This document shows positions 1-12,028 of a stretch of DNA of 64,000 bases, in pieces (the stretch's first letter is position 1; each line of letters begins with the position of its first letter). Both the position numbers and the translations under genes were made by a program. Source of the DNA: Microbacterium lemovicicum (lineage in GTDB: Bacteria > Actinomycetota > Actinomycetes > Actinomycetales > Microbacteriaceae); NCBI RefSeq assembly GCF_003991875.1, contig NZ_CP031423.1, forward strand, positions 1 through 64,000, written 5' to 3'. Under the pieces are notes generated by a model. The model was not told the origin of the DNA and searched no databases. It saw only the letters and a program-made list of their open reading frames with translations.

Positions 1-28
1 GACACGCGGGGCGGTTCTACAGTGGAGT

Positions 29-77
29 TTGCTCCCGACGCGCCCGCTGACTAGCGTGGCTCCGGCAGTTATCCACA
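29..77 (+). promoter_or_regulatory. dnaA upstream region: candidate promoter and DnaA box
   Basis: A perfect DnaA box TTATCCACA lies at 69-77, 57 nt before the chosen dnaA start, which fits autoregulation of dnaA by its own product. A possible sigma-70-type promoter is TTGCTC (29-34), a 17-nt spacer and TAGCGT (52-57). The box is seen directly; the promoter is inferred from weak matches. Confidence 0.5.
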
Positions 78-133
78 GGCTCGAGGTCTTCTCGCCGTCG
101 GTCCTGCGGAACATCGATCACCCCGGGGGGGCC

Positions 134-1558
134 ATGTCACAGCACGACGCACCAGACGTTCCGATCTGGGCGAAGGTGCTGTCCGAGCTCACGGCCGACG
201 ACCGCGTCACGCCGCAGCTGCAGGGCTTCCTCAGCCTCGCCGTGCCGCAGGGCGTCATGGGCGGAACGCTCTACCTCGACGTGCCGAACGACCTGACCGC
301 GGCGCAGATCAACAAGCGCATGCGCCTGTCGCTCATGGAGGCCCTGGCCCGCGTCGGCGACGACGACGTGTCCAGCTTCCGGGTGGTCGTGAACCCCGAC
401 CTCATCGATCAGCCGCCCGTCAGCTCCTCCGCGCCCGTCTCGGCTCCCGCGTCGTCGCCGGCCCCGGTGCTCGAGCGGCCCAGTCTCGATGAGCAGCCGG
501 ATGCCGCGGCATCCGGTTCGCGGAGCGACACCCGCCTCAACCCCAAGTACACGTTCGACAACTTCGTCATCGGCCAGTCCAACCGCTTCGCGCACGCGGC
601 CGCCGTCGCTGTCGCCGAGGCGCCGGCCAAGGCCTACAACCCGCTGTTCATCTACGGGGACTCGGGTCTCGGCAAGACGCACCTGCTCCACGCCATCGGC
701 GACTACGCCGTCAGCATGTTCCCCGGTGTGCGGGTGCGCTACGTCTCGAGCGAAGAGTTCACCAACGACTTCATCAACTCGATCGCGAACAACCGCGGCT
801 CGGCCTTCCAGGCCCGGTACCGCGACGTCGACATCCTCATGATCGACGACATCCAGTTCCTGCAGGGACGTGCCGAGACGCAGGAGGCGTTCTTCCACAC
901 CTTCAACACCCTGCACGACCATGACAAGCAGGTCGTGATCACCAGCGACGTGCCGCCCAAGCACCTCACCGGCTTCGAGGACCGCATGCGCAGCCGCTTC
1001 GAGTGGGGCCTCATCACCGACGTGCAGGCGCCCGACCTCGAGACGCGCATCGCGATCCTCCGCAAGAAGGCGCAGAGCGAGCGGCTGCAGATCCCCGACG
1101 AGGTGCTCGAGTACATCGCCACCGTCGTGTCGAAGAACATCCGTGAACTGGAGGGTGCGCTGATCCGCGTCTCGGCCTTCGCGAGCCTCAACCGCTCGAG
1201 CCTCGACATCTCGCTGGCGCAGACCGTGCTGCGCGACATCGTCGATCAGGACGAGGGCAACGTCATCTCGCCGACGGACATCATCACGGCGACCGCGGCG
1301 TACTTCAAGCTGACGGTGGACGACCTCTACGGCTCGAGCCGTTCGCAGGCCGTCGCCACCGCGCGCCAGATCGCCATGTACCTGTGCCGGGAGCGCACGA
1401 GCCTCTCCCTCCCCAAGATCGGTCAGCTCTTCGGAAACCGCGATCACACCACCGTGATGTACGCGTACAAGAAGATCAGCGACCTCATGAAGGAGCGGCG
1501 CTCGCTCTACAACCAGGTCACGGAGATCACCACGCAGCTCGGCCGCGCCGGCCGCTGA
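134..1558 (+). CDS. dnaA: Chromosomal replication initiator protein DnaA
   Basis: DnaA is the AAA+ ATPase that binds DnaA boxes at oriC and opens the duplex. The product is 474 aa from the ATG at 134. An in-frame ATG at 29 would add 35 residues unlike any DnaA N-terminus, while [12 protein letters not shown] matches the usual domain I start. After domain I (about 1-95) comes a low-complexity Ser/Pro/Ala linker (about 96-140). The AAA+ domain has Walker A GDSGLGKT (about 175-182) and Walker B LMIDDIQF (about 235-242). The C-terminal DNA-binding helix-turn-helix carries [13 protein letters not shown] (about 435-447). The linker DNA contains the 20-bp perfect palindrome CCGGATGCCGCGGCATCCGG (497-516), one of two full-length copies of a word repeated through the window. 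Confidence 0.98.
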   Translation: MSQHDAPDVPIWAKVLSELTADDRVTPQLQGFLSLAVPQGVMGGTLYLDVPNDLTAAQINKRMRLSLMEALARVGDDDVSSFRVVVNPDLIDQPPVSSSAPVSAPASSPAPVLERPSLDEQPDAAASGSRSDTRLNPKYTFDNFVIGQSNRFAHAAAVAVAEAPAKAYNPLFIYGDSGLGKTHLLHAIGDYAVSMFPGVRVRYVSSEEFTNDFINSIANNRGSAFQARYRDVDILMIDDIQFLQGRAETQEAFFHTFNTLHDHDKQVVITSDVPPKHLTGFEDRMRSRFEWGLITDVQAPDLETRIAILRKKAQSERLQIPDEVLEYIATVVSKNIRELEGALIRVSAFASLNRSSLDISLAQTVLRDIVDQDEGNVISPTDIITATAAYFKLTVDDLYGSSRSQAVATARQIAMYLCRERTSLSLPKIGQLFGNRDHTTVMYAYKKISDLMKERRSLYNQVTEITTQLGRAGR

Positions 1559-2005
1559 GCAGCATCCGATCATGCCTCTGCGGGCATGACGCTCGTCGAT
1601 CCCGCATTCGTCGCGCTCCGCACGAGGCGGCCCCGAATCGTCCTTGACAGCGACGTCGGCGGACGCCATCATCGCGTTCTGCACAGTGTGGATAACTTGT
1701 GGATAAGTCCGCCGACGAATCACACACCTGTGCACGGATGTGGACAGCGGGTGAATCCGCGCCGACGCGTCGATGATCGGATGTCGACTCCTCCGCAGCG
1801 CGTCCACATCTCACACGCGTGTAGTTCCCAGCGGACGACAACGATCCACCGACTTATCCACAGTTTCCACAGCGGTTAAGAAGATGACACTTAACTCTCT
1901 GATGAAGCGACGTCGATCACCTCGACGGCGGAGAGCCCGATCCGCTGGCGCGTCTCGGCGCGGGCACTAGCATGGGTAAGCCATGCCGTCGTCGAGGGAG
2001 CCCGC
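1559..2005. other. oriC: Chromosomal origin of replication (oriC), dnaA-dnaN intergenic region
   Basis: This 447-bp gap between dnaA and dnaN is the usual actinobacterial oriC position. Perfect DnaA boxes: TGTGGATAA at 1687-1695 and 1698-1706 (two close copies on the minus strand) and TTATCCACA at 1854-1862 (plus strand). Weaker matches are TGTGGACAG (1739-1747) and GTTTCCACA (1863-1871). The last box abuts the most AT-rich patch (about 1863-1905), which holds the inverted repeat GTTAAG (1875-1880) / CTTAAC (1890-1895) and is the best unwinding-element candidate. A 6-bp hairpin at 1571-1588 (CATGCC/GGCATG) could end dnaA transcription. TAGCAT at 1968-1973 is a likely dnaN -10 box. TTGACA at 1644-1649 lacks a convincing partner. 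Confidence 0.9.
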
Positions 2006-3157
2006 GTGAAATTCCACGTCAACCGTGATGTGTTCAGCGAAGCAGTGTCCTTCGTCGTGAAGCTGCTTCCCCAGCGCAACCCCCAGCCGATCCTGGCCGG
2101 TGTGCTGATCGAGGCGGGCGACGCCGGACTCTCGCTGTCGGCCTTCGACTATGAGGCCTCCGCACGCACCACGATCGAGGCGACCGTCGATGACCCGGGC
2201 ACGATCCTCGTGCACGGACGTCTGCTGTCCGAGATCGCCAGCCGTCTGCCCAACGCCCCGATCCAGATCGAGGTCGACGACGACGGCGGGATCCTCCTGA
2301 GCTGCGGGTCCGCGCGCTTCACGCTCGCCTCGATGCCGGTGCAGGAATATCCCGCCATCCCCGAGGTGTCGGGAGAGTCCGGCCTCGTCCCGGCCGAGGA
2401 CTTCGCCACCGCCATCGCCCAGGTCGCCTTCGCCGCCTCGCGCGACGACGTCACCCCGGTGCTCACGGGCGTGCAGCTCGAAGTCAGCGGCACGAGCCTG
2501 AGCCTCGTCGCGACCGACCGCTACCGGGTCGCCCTCCGGGAGATCCCGTGGGACGGCGGCACCGCGGCGTCGGCGGAGACGATGACGGCCCTCGTGCCGG
2601 CACGGACGCTGCAGGAGGTCGGCAAGACCTTCGCGCACGGCGGCGACATCTCGATCGCCTTCTCCGGGGCGGGCGACCGCGAGATCATCGCGTTCACCGC
2701 CGGCAACAAGACGGTGACGTCGCTGCTGATCAAGGGCAACTTCCCGCCCGTGCGGCGGCTCTTCCCCGAGGCCACCGAGCACGCCGCGGTCGTCAACACC
2801 GCCGAGCTGGTCGAAGCCGTCCGTCGCGTCGCGCTGGTGCTGGACCGTTCGGCGCCGCTGCGCTTCACGTTCACGACCGACAGCGTGTCGATGGATGCCT
2901 CGGGCACGGAGCAGGCGCGGGCCACCGAGTCCGTCGACGCCAACCTCGTGGGCGAGGACGTGACGCTGGGCCTCAATCCGCAGTACCTGCTCGAGTCCCT
3001 CTCGGCTGTCCGGAGCGAGTTCGCGCGCATCACGTTCACGTCGAGTGAGAACGCGAACAAGCTGAGCCCGGTGCTCGTCACCCCGCAGACCTCGGTCGAC
3101 AAGGGCGGCGACGGCTCGTTCAAGTACCTGCTGCAGCCGAACCTCCTCCTGCGCTGA
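2006..3157 (+). CDS. dnaN: DNA polymerase III subunit beta (sliding clamp)
   Basis: The beta clamp encircles DNA and tethers polymerase III and other repair and replication proteins. The 383-aa product has normal family length and the typical start MKFHVNRDVFSEAVSFVVKLLPQRNPQPIL. The TDRYR motif of the middle domain is at about 171-175. The start is GTG at 2006, preceded by a purine-rich GAGGGAG Shine-Dalgarno stretch; the likely -10 box (1968-1973) gives a short leader. The product ends in LLLR, slightly different from the classical clamp terminus. It lies directly downstream of oriC, as in most bacteria. NucS, encoded at 37.9-38.6 kb, is a probable clamp client. Confidence 0.98.
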   Translation: MKFHVNRDVFSEAVSFVVKLLPQRNPQPILAGVLIEAGDAGLSLSAFDYEASARTTIEATVDDPGTILVHGRLLSEIASRLPNAPIQIEVDDDGGILLSCGSARFTLASMPVQEYPAIPEVSGESGLVPAEDFATAIAQVAFAASRDDVTPVLTGVQLEVSGTSLSLVATDRYRVALREIPWDGGTAASAETMTALVPARTLQEVGKTFAHGGDISIAFSGAGDREIIAFTAGNKTVTSLLIKGNFPPVRRLFPEATEHAAVVNTAELVEAVRRVALVLDRSAPLRFTFTTDSVSMDASGTEQARATESVDANLVGEDVTLGLNPQYLLESLSAVRSEFARITFTSSENANKLSPVLVTPQTSVDKGGDGSFKYLLQPNLLLR

Positions 3158-3209
3158 TCCGGTTCCTCGTCCCGGAGCGGGTGTGGGTGGCGCCGAATAG
3201 GGTGTCACA

Positions 3210-4370
3210 GTGATCGTGGAGCACCTGAACCTCATCGACTTCCGCAACTACGCGGTCGCCGATGTCGCGCTCGTGCCCGGGCCGAACGTCTTCGTCGGCC
3301 GCAACGGCCAGGGCAAGACGAACCTGGCCGAGGCCATCGGCTTCTTCGCGACGCTCGGCTCCCACCGGGTCTCGAGCGATGCGCCGATGGTGCGCGACGG
3401 TGCCGATGCCGCCATCATCCGCGCTCGCCTCCGCCATGGCGAACGCAGCGTGCAGCTCGAGGTGCAGCTCAACCGGCAGGGGGCGAACAAGGCGCGCATC
3501 GGCGGTGCTCCGGTGAAGGTGACCGAGCTGCCGCGCTATGCGCAGGTCGTCCTCTTCGCCCCGGAGGATCTGCAGATCGTACGATCCGATCCCTCCGCCC
3601 GCCGTCGCTTCGCCGACCAGCTCCTCGTGCAGCGCTCACCGCGGCTGGCGGGTGTCTTCGCCGACTACGACCGCGTGCTGCGCCAGCGCACCGCGCTCCT
3701 CAAGTCGGCGCGGGCCCGCGGCATACGCGGCGATGCGCTCTCCACGCTCGATGTGTGGGACGACAAGCTCGTCGCGCTCGGCACCGAGGTGATCGTCGCT
3801 CGGCTCCGTCTCGCAGAAGATCTCGCCGAACCGCTGTCGCGCGCCTACACCGCGATCGCCGGCGCCGACCACGAGCCGCGCATCGAGTGGGCGCTGTCGG
3901 TCGGGGGCGGCGATCCGGAGGAGGACGAAGAGGGCGCGGATGCCGCGGCATCCACTCCCGCGCAGATCGCCGAGCTCTTCCGCGCGGCCCTGACGGCCAA
4001 GCGCTCGGCCGAGCTCGAGCGCGGCATCACCCTCGTCGGACCCCACCGCGACGACCTCGTCCTGCGGGTGCGCGGCCTGCCGGTCAAGGGATACGCGTCG
4101 CACGGGGAGTCGTGGTCGGTCGCCCTCAGCCTGCGTCTCGCCTCGGCCGACCTGCTCCGCGCCGAGTCGCAGCTCGGCGACCCGGTGCTGATCCTCGACG
4201 ACGTGTTCGCCGAGCTCGACGCCGATCGCCGAGCCCGGCTCGCGACATTGGCGGCCGACTACGAGCAGGTCATCGTCACCGCCGCGGTCGAGGCCGACGT
4301 GCCGGCGGGCCTTCGCGCCCGGATCGTGCGGGTGGAGGCCGGGCGCATCCTGGAGGCGGCGGATGTCTGA
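3210..4370 (+). CDS. recF: DNA replication and repair protein RecF
   Basis: RecF is an SMC-like ATPase that, with RecO and RecR, loads RecA at gaps. It has 386 aa. Walker A GRNGQGKTN is at about 30-38; the C-terminal Walker B/D-loop ILDDVFAELDADRR is at about 327-340. The GTG at 3210 follows the -10-like TAGGGT (3198-3203) by 6 nt, predicting a leaderless mRNA although recF also lies behind dnaN. The last 8 nt overlap the DUF721 gene. An inserted acidic/Ala segment at about residues 230-255 is encoded partly by the palindrome GGATGCCGCGGCATCC (3938-3953). Confidence 0.97.
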   Translation: MIVEHLNLIDFRNYAVADVALVPGPNVFVGRNGQGKTNLAEAIGFFATLGSHRVSSDAPMVRDGADAAIIRARLRHGERSVQLEVQLNRQGANKARIGGAPVKVTELPRYAQVVLFAPEDLQIVRSDPSARRRFADQLLVQRSPRLAGVFADYDRVLRQRTALLKSARARGIRGDALSTLDVWDDKLVALGTEVIVARLRLAEDLAEPLSRAYTAIAGADHEPRIEWALSVGGGDPEEDEEGADAAASTPAQIAELFRAALTAKRSAELERGITLVGPHRDDLVLRVRGLPVKGYASHGESWSVALSLRLASADLLRAESQLGDPVLILDDVFAELDADRRARLATLAADYEQVIVTAAVEADVPAGLRARIVRVEAGRILEAADV

Positions 4371-4893
4371 GCCGGCAGACGGCGCCGCACCGGCTGCGCG
4401 CACCGAGGCGTCCGGCATCGACGACATCCCCGAGACGATCGCGACCTACATGCGGCTGCGCGGCATGGCGCCGTCGCCCCGCCGGTCGCGACGCACCCGC
4501 GTGCGCCGCGACGACGAGAACGAGCCGTTCAGCAAGGGTCGCGACCCGCACGGCGTCGGCGACGTGCTCGCCACACTCACCCGGACGGCCGGCTGGGACC
4601 CGCAGCTGGCCCGCGAGGACCTGGTGCTGCAGTGGGAGGACGTGGCCGGTGCGGACACCGCGCGGCACACGAAACTCGTCGCGCTCTCCGACGGCACCCT
4701 CACCGTCCAGGCCGACTCCACGGCGTGGGCGAAGCAGCTCCAGCTGATGCGCGCGCACATCCTCTCGGAGGTGCTTCGGCGCTTCCCCGAGGCAGGGGTC
4801 GAGAACGTCCGCTTCATCGGGCCTGACGTCCCCTCCTGGAAATGGGGTCCCAGAGCCATTCCAGGGCGCGGTCCGCGCGATACCTACGGCTGA
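4363..4893 (+). CDS. DUF721 (DciA-like) protein
   Basis: This 176-aa protein has an Arg-rich, poorly conserved N-terminus (about 35-55) followed by a DUF721 core (about 65-155) containing LTVQADSTAWAKQLQLMR. DUF721 proteins always sit between recF and gyrB in actinobacteria. The family includes DciA, which loads the replicative helicase in bacteria lacking DnaC/DnaI; applying that role here is inference from family and position. The gene overlaps recF by 8 nt and is certainly co-transcribed with it. Confidence 0.85.
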   Translation: MSEPADGAAPAARTEASGIDDIPETIATYMRLRGMAPSPRRSRRTRVRRDDENEPFSKGRDPHGVGDVLATLTRTAGWDPQLAREDLVLQWEDVAGADTARHTKLVALSDGTLTVQADSTAWAKQLQLMRAHILSEVLRRFPEAGVENVRFIGPDVPSWKWGPRAIPGRGPRDTYG

Positions 4894-5013
4894 GCCACGT
4901 CCGGACTCCTCCACAAGCATTTGATCGCGGCACAGAGGCGCAGAACCGGTGCCGGCCTCACGTCTTTGATAGACTGGAAATGACCGACGAACCGATGTGG
5001 AGCGCTCGAACCT

Positions 5014-7053
5014 ATGACGTCACTCACCCCCGACAGCGTTCCTGAAGAACCCGAATCGCAGCCCGCACCGAAGGTTCACAACGAATACGGGGCCGACGAG
5101 ATCCAGGTCCTCGAGGGACTCGAGGCGGTTCGCAAACGACCCGGCATGTACATCGGCTCCACGGGGCCCCGCGGTCTCCACCACCTCGTGCAGGAGATCG
5201 TCGACAACTCGGTCGACGAGGCCCTCGCCGGCTACTGCGACACGATCCTCGTCACGATCCTCGCCGACGGCGCCGTGCGCGTCGTCGACAACGGTCGCGG
5301 CATCCCGGTCGACGTCCACAAGACCGAGGGAAAGTCGACCGTCGAGGTCGTGCTGACCGTGCTGCACGCCGGCGGCAAGTTCGGCGGCGGCGGCTACGCG
5401 GTGTCGGGCGGCCTGCACGGCGTCGGCTCCTCCGTCGTCAACGCCCTGTCCACGCGCCTCGAGGTCGAGGTGCGCCGTCAGGGCTACGTGTGGCGCCAGT
5501 CGTACCGCGACGGCGGTGTTCCGCAGGCGCCACTCGAGCGCGCCGAGGAGAGCGACGAGACCGGCACGACCATCACGTTCTGGCCCGACGCGTCCATCTT
5601 CGAGAGCGTCGACTTCGACTACGAGACGCTCCGCACGCGCTTCCAGCAGATGGCCTTCCTCAATAAGGGGCTGCGCATCGACCTTCTCGACGAGCGCCCG
5701 CAGGCCGCGATCGACGAAGAGGTCGAGCCCGGCACGACCGTGCTCGTGCAGCGGCACGACACCTTCCTCTACGAACGAGGGCTCGTCGACTACGTCGAAT
5801 ACCTCAACAAGGTGCGCCACGCCGATCACGTCAACGAGGTGATCATCGACTTCGAGTCGGAGGACACCGAGCGCAAGATCGCCCTCGAGGTCGCGATGCA
5901 GTGGACGACGAGCTACACCGAGAACGTCTTCACCTACGCGAACACCATCAACACACACGAGGGCGGAACGCACGAAGAGGGCTTCCGCGCCGCGCTGACG
6001 ACGCTGGTGAACAAGTACGCCCGCGCCAACGGGCTGCTCAAGGAGAAGGACGACAACCTGTCGGGCGACGACGTGCGCGAGGGTCTCACCGCCGTCATCT
6101 CCGTCAAGCTGTCCGAGCCGCAGTTCGAGGGCCAGACCAAGACGAAGCTCGGCAACACCGAGGCGAAGGCCTTCGTGCAGAAGGTCGTCGGCGACCGGCT
6201 CGGCGACTGGTTCGACCGCAACCCGGCGCAGGCGAAGAACATCATCCGGAAGGCCATCGACGCCGCCACCGCCCGGCTCGCTGCGCGCAAGGCGCGCGAG
6301 ACCGCGCGACGCAAGAGCGTGTTCGAGAGCGCCGCGATGCCCGACAAGCTCAAGGACTGCACGAGCAAAGACCCGTCGATCAGCGAGATCTTCCTCGTGG
6401 AGGGCGACTCGGCCGGCGGTTCGGCGGTGCAGGGACGCGACCCGCACACGCAGGCGATCCTGGCGCTGCGCGGCAAGATCCTCAACGTCGAGCGGGCCCG
6501 GCTCGACCGCGCGCTCGGCAACAAAGAGGTCCAGGCGATGATCCAGGCCTTCGGCACGGGCATCGGCGAGGACTTCGACATCACCAAGGCCCGGTACCAC
6601 AAGATCGTCCTGATGGCCGATGCCGACGTCGACGGCCAGCACATCACGACGCTGCTGCTCACCCTCCTGTTCCGCTACATGCGCGGGCTCATCGAGGCGG
6701 GCTTCGTCTACCTCGCCCAGCCCCCGCTCTACCGGCTGAAGTGGTCGAACGCCCCGCACGAGTACGTCTACAGCGATCGCGAGCGCGACGCGCTGCTCAC
6801 CGAGGGCGTCGCCGGCGGGAAGCGCATTCCGAAGGACAACGGCATCCAGCGCTACAAGGGCCTCGGCGAGATGAACGACAAGGAGCTGTGGGAGACGACC
6901 ATGGATCCGGAGACCCGCACGCTGCTGCAGGTCACCATCGACGACGCCGCCGCGGCCGACGAGATCTTCTCGGTGCTGATGGGCGAAGACGTCGAGTCGC
7001 GGCGCTCCTTCATCCAGCGCAACGCCAAAGACGTCCGCTTCCTCGACATCTGA
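5014..7053 (+). CDS. gyrB: DNA gyrase subunit B
   Basis: GyrB is the ATPase subunit of gyrase, which introduces negative supercoils. Its 679 aa are normal for the family. GHKL ATPase motifs are [11 protein letters not shown] (about 64-74) and DNGRGIPVD (about 92-100). The TOPRIM motif [11 protein letters not shown] starts at about 462, and [10 protein letters not shown] is near 612. The start at 5014 follows GGAG at 4999-5002. TAGACT at 4970-4975 is a possible -10 box. A 21-codon out-of-frame ORF (ATG 4980, stop 5045) overlaps the gyrB start; I give it no function. gyrA follows after 42 nt, so both subunits are probably one transcript. Confidence 0.98.
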   Translation: MTSLTPDSVPEEPESQPAPKVHNEYGADEIQVLEGLEAVRKRPGMYIGSTGPRGLHHLVQEIVDNSVDEALAGYCDTILVTILADGAVRVVDNGRGIPVDVHKTEGKSTVEVVLTVLHAGGKFGGGGYAVSGGLHGVGSSVVNALSTRLEVEVRRQGYVWRQSYRDGGVPQAPLERAEESDETGTTITFWPDASIFESVDFDYETLRTRFQQMAFLNKGLRIDLLDERPQAAIDEEVEPGTTVLVQRHDTFLYERGLVDYVEYLNKVRHADHVNEVIIDFESEDTERKIALEVAMQWTTSYTENVFTYANTINTHEGGTHEEGFRAALTTLVNKYARANGLLKEKDDNLSGDDVREGLTAVISVKLSEPQFEGQTKTKLGNTEAKAFVQKVVGDRLGDWFDRNPAQAKNIIRKAIDAATARLAARKARETARRKSVFESAAMPDKLKDCTSKDPSISEIFLVEGDSAGGSAVQGRDPHTQAILALRGKILNVERARLDRALGNKEVQAMIQAFGTGIGEDFDITKARYHKIVLMADADVDGQHITTLLLTLLFRYMRGLIEAGFVYLAQPPLYRLKWSNAPHEYVYSDRERDALLTEGVAGGKRIPKDNGIQRYKGLGEMNDKELWETTMDPETRTLLQVTIDDAAAADEIFSVLMGEDVESRRSFIQRNAKDVRFLDI

Positions 7054-7095
7054 TCCCTCGACGAGCTCAGCGACCGGTACACAGAGAAGAATCAC

Positions 7096-9692
<2,597 letters not shown>

Positions 9693-9696
<4 letters not shown>

Positions 9697-10097
9697 GCAC
9701 GGTAGCCGACAAGCTGGCGAAGAAGTCGTCGCACAAGACCAGCTCCAAGCAGGTCCGACTGCGGCTGGTCTACGTGGACTTCTGGTCGGCGGTCAAGCTG
9801 TCGTTCCTGGCGGCCGTCGCCCTGGCGATCGTCACGATCGTCACCTTCTTCCTGGTGTACATGGTCATCCAGACGACCGGTCTGGTCGGCAAGGTCGATG
9901 AGTTCTTCACGAGCTTCTCCGACGGCGGAGTGTCGATCACGCAGTTCGTCGGCCTCCCGCAGGTGATGGCGTTCGCGGCGGTCGTCGCGATCCTCAACCT
10001 GATCGTCGTGACGGTGCTCGGCGCCGTCATGGCCGGCATCTACAACCTGGCGGTGAAGGTGACCGGCGGACTGCTGGTCGGGTTCACCTCCAACTGA
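9693..10097 (+). CDS. DUF3566 membrane protein
   Basis: This 134-aa protein has a basic N-terminus (about 1-28), a first membrane segment (about 33-58) and a second (about 88-115). It belongs to the DUF3566 family found directly downstream of gyrA in actinobacteria. Its function is not established. The 4-nt overlap with gyrA makes translational coupling likely. Its short length and two-helix hairpin topology are typical. Confidence 0.9.
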
Positions 10098-10114
10098 CGA
10101 CGGAGCCCGGCCGA

Positions 10115-10144
10115 TTCGAGAAATCGGGTCGCGTCGGGTAAAGT
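10115..10144 (+). promoter_or_regulatory. Candidate promoter of the tRNA-Ile/tRNA-Ala pair
   Basis: TTCGAG (10115-10120), an 18-nt spacer and TAAAGT (10139-10144) would start transcription about 30 nt before tRNA-Ile. A small inverted repeat CCGATT/AATCGG (10111-10127) overlaps the -35 and could weakly end gyrase transcripts. Both are inferred from pattern only. Confidence 0.4.
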
Positions 10145-10180
10145 CTGGGAGGTTGACGGCGCGCAGCGTCGCAGCGTTTC

Positions 10181-10254
10181 GGGGCTATAGCTCAGGCGGT
10201 TAGAGCGCTTCACTGATAATGAAGAGGTCCCAGGTTCAAGTCCTGGTAGCCCCA
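10181..10254 (+). tRNA. tRNA-Ile (GAT)
   Basis: A 74-nt cloverleaf. The acceptor arms GGGGCTA and TAGCCCC pair fully. The anticodon loop CTGATAA carries GAT at 10215-10217, and the T-arm contains GGTTCAAGTCC. CCA is not encoded. It is paired with tRNA-Ala 15 nt downstream, an arrangement common after gyrA in actinobacteria. Confidence 0.97.
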
Positions 10255-10269
10255 CACACAGATCCCTCG

Positions 10270-10342
10270 GGGGCCTTAGCTCAGTTGGTAGAGCGCCTGC
10301 TTTGCAAGCAGGATGTCAGGAGTTCGAATCTCCTAGGCTCCA
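10270..10342 (+). tRNA. tRNA-Ala (TGC)
   Basis: A 73-nt cloverleaf. Acceptor arms GGGGCCT/AGGCTCC include the G3-U70 wobble pair that identifies alanine tRNAs. The anticodon TGC is at 10303-10305 and the T-arm is GGAGTTCGAATCTCC. CCA is not encoded. Confidence 0.97.
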
Positions 10343-10349
10343 CAGTGAG

Positions 10350-10379
10350 ACGGAAGCCGGCCCGCGGGCCGGCTTCCGT
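10350..10379 (+). terminator. Rho-independent-type terminator after the tRNA pair
   Basis: A perfect 14-bp GC-rich stem (ACGGAAGCCGGCCC / GGGCCGGCTTCCGT) with a two-base centre, followed by CGTTT. It ends the tRNA transcript before the Nudix gene. Confidence 0.8.
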
Positions 10380-10439
10380 CGTTTCCGGCCCCTCTTCCGC
10401 CCCGGGCTGCCGTCGGGCCCCTTCGCTAGGGTGAGCGGC

Positions 10440-10874
10440 ATGGACATGCGGGTCGCGGCGTACGCGGTCATCACCGACGACGCCGACCGCGTCCTGCTCG
10501 CCCACTGGAACGAGGGCCGCCGCTCGGCGTGGACGATGCCCGGTGGCGGACTGGAGGCCGGAGAGGACCCCGAGCACGCCGCGCGCCGCGAGGTGCGGGA
10601 GGAGACGGGCTACACCGTGGTCCTCGACGCGCTGCTCGGCATCCACTCCCGCGTGATCCCCGCAGGCCGTCGCATCGTTCCGGGCACCGCGGGGCCTCTG
10701 CACGCGCTGCGCATCGTCTACCGCGCCCACATCACCGGCGGCCACCTGCGCAACGAGACGGACGGCTCCACCGATCGTGCCGACTGGTTCCCGCTCGACC
10801 GCCTCGCGGCGCTGCAGCGCGTCAAGCTCGTCGACATCGCCCTCGAGATGGCAGGGCTCAGCGCGGTCGCCTGA
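10440..10874 (+). CDS. Nudix hydrolase
   Basis: A 144-aa Nudix protein that would hydrolyse a nucleoside-diphosphate-linked substrate; the substrate cannot be read from sequence. The Nudix box is complete: GLEAGEDPEHAARREVREET (about 39-58) fits GX5EX7REUXEEXGU. The ATG at 10440 is preceded by TAGGGT (10427-10432) with 7 nt between, suggesting a leaderless mRNA. An upstream in-frame ATG at 10302 lies inside tRNA-Ala and is rejected. It converges with the YbaK gene only 3 nt away. Confidence 0.9.
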   Translation: MDMRVAAYAVITDDADRVLLAHWNEGRRSAWTMPGGGLEAGEDPEHAARREVREETGYTVVLDALLGIHSRVIPAGRRIVPGTAGPLHALRIVYRAHITGGHLRNETDGSTDRADWFPLDRLAALQRVKLVDIALEMAGLSAVA

Positions 10875-10877
10875 GGC

Positions 10878-11354
10878 TCAGGACGCCGGCTGCGAGATGT
10901 CGGCCACGGTCGCTCCGTAAGCGCGGATCAGGTCGTCGGCGTCGACGAAGAGACTGCGGCCGTGCGCGCCGGCGCCCATGGCGATGCGGTGCCCGACGAT
11001 CCTCTCGTCGGCGAACACGGGCCAGTCGGTCGAGCTTCCGATGGGCACGATGGTGCCGCGCTCGTAGCCCGTCGCGGCCAAGGCCTTGTCGGGGCTCGGC
11101 AGCTGCAGCTTGTTCACGCCGACGACGGCCCGCAGGAGCGGCCACGAGATCGAGCGGTCGCCCGGGATCAGGGCGAACAGGTAGGTGTCGTCGCTGCGCT
11201 TGACGACCAGCGTCTTCACGATGGCAGACGCGTCGACGCCCAGCAGCGCGGCAGCCTCGGGGAGGCTGTCGGCTGCTGGGCGTTCGACGATCTCGATCGT
11301 CAATCCTCGAGCGGATGCCGCGGCCCGCACTCGTGCGGTCGCGTCATCGTTCAC
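10878..11354 (-). CDS. YbaK/EbsC-type aminoacyl-tRNA editing protein
   Basis: 158 aa, YbaK/ProX fold, which hydrolyses mischarged Cys-tRNA(Pro) or related species. Visible motifs are ASAIVKTLVVK (about 42-52), the Lys of which is the conserved catalytic-pocket lysine, and FALIPGDRSI. The GTG start at 11354 overlaps the stop of the upstream gene by 4 nt (GTGA), so the two are co-translated; a longer reading to 11420 would be out of frame within that gene. Exact tRNA specificity is unknown. Confidence 0.88.
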   Translation of the reverse strand: MNDDATARVRAAASARGLTIEIVERPAADSLPEAAALLGVDASAIVKTLVVKRSDDTYLFALIPGDRSISWPLLRAVVGVNKLQLPSPDKALAATGYERGTIVPIGSSTDWPVFADERIVGHRIAMGAGAHGRSLFVDADDLIRAYGATVADISQPAS

Positions 11355-11935
11355 GCGTCGGGGGCGCGCAGCGGGTCGTCGGCGACCCAGAGCTCGTCGT
11401 CGGCGCGCAGCGTCTGCCACGCGGCGTAGGCGACACCGGCTGCGGCGGCCACACCGAGGAGGATGGCGATGACGCCGCCGGCGCCCATGCCCTTCTTCTT
11501 CGGCTCGAGGCGCGACAGCTGGGCGGAGAGCTTGCGGGTGGCCCGCTTGCCGTACTTGTCGGCGCGCTTGGCGTACTTCTTGCCGTCAGGCAGGGACAGG
11601 CCCTTGCCGGCGGCGAGGCGTGCGCGCGTGTCACCCGCGGCGTCCCAGATGGACAGCGCGGAACCGACGACGGCACCCGCGCCGGGGATGACCTTGTCGG
11701 ACAGCACGCGGCGCGAGACCTGCGCGCTGCGGTCGATCACGGGCTCGGCGTACTTGCCGTAGGCGCCGCGGACGGTGGGCACGATCTCCTCGCGACCGTA
11801 GTTGCCGAGCTGGCGGCCGGCGTCACGCACGGCGTGACCCGCCTGGTCGACGAGGACCTGCTGCGACTCCCACAGATCGTTGAGCTTCGACTGGAGCTTG
11901 TGGAGTTCCTTCTTGCGCTTGCGACTCAGGCTCAC
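11351..11935 (-). CDS. Conserved hypothetical protein with C-terminal membrane anchor
   Basis: 194 aa of unknown function. The N-terminus is a basic alpha-helical stretch (SRKRKKELHKLQSKLNDLWE); the middle (about 45-95) is helical with a Gly-rich centre; a Lys/Arg-rich helix follows (about 110-145). A single membrane segment (about 152-173, GGVIAILLGVAAAAG) leaves a short acidic end. The GTG at 11935 is preceded by GAGGGAGGG on the minus strand and by a possible -10 TTTACT. Upstream reading to 13525 is an open shadow frame antisense to the rhomboid gene and is rejected. It forms a two-gene unit with the YbaK gene. Confidence 0.75.
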   Translation of the reverse strand: MSLSRKRKKELHKLQSKLNDLWESQQVLVDQAGHAVRDAGRQLGNYGREEIVPTVRGAYGKYAEPVIDRSAQVSRRVLSDKVIPGAGAVVGSALSIWDAAGDTRARLAAGKGLSLPDGKKYAKRADKYGKRATRKLSAQLSRLEPKKKGMGAGGVIAILLGVAAAAGVAYAAWQTLRADDELWVADDPLRAPDA

Positions 11936-12028
11936 GGGGGCCCTCCCTCTCAGTAAACAGGTTCCCCCATCTTGCCAGACCGACCTATGGGCGGGAGGGG
12001 TTGCAGAGATGTCTGGAAGAATGTACGT

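Noticed and set aside
4980..5045. 21-codon ORF overlapping the gyrB start (possible leader peptide)
   Set aside because: No ribosome site of its own and no regulatory codon run; overlap is likely chance. It would need conservation to be revived.
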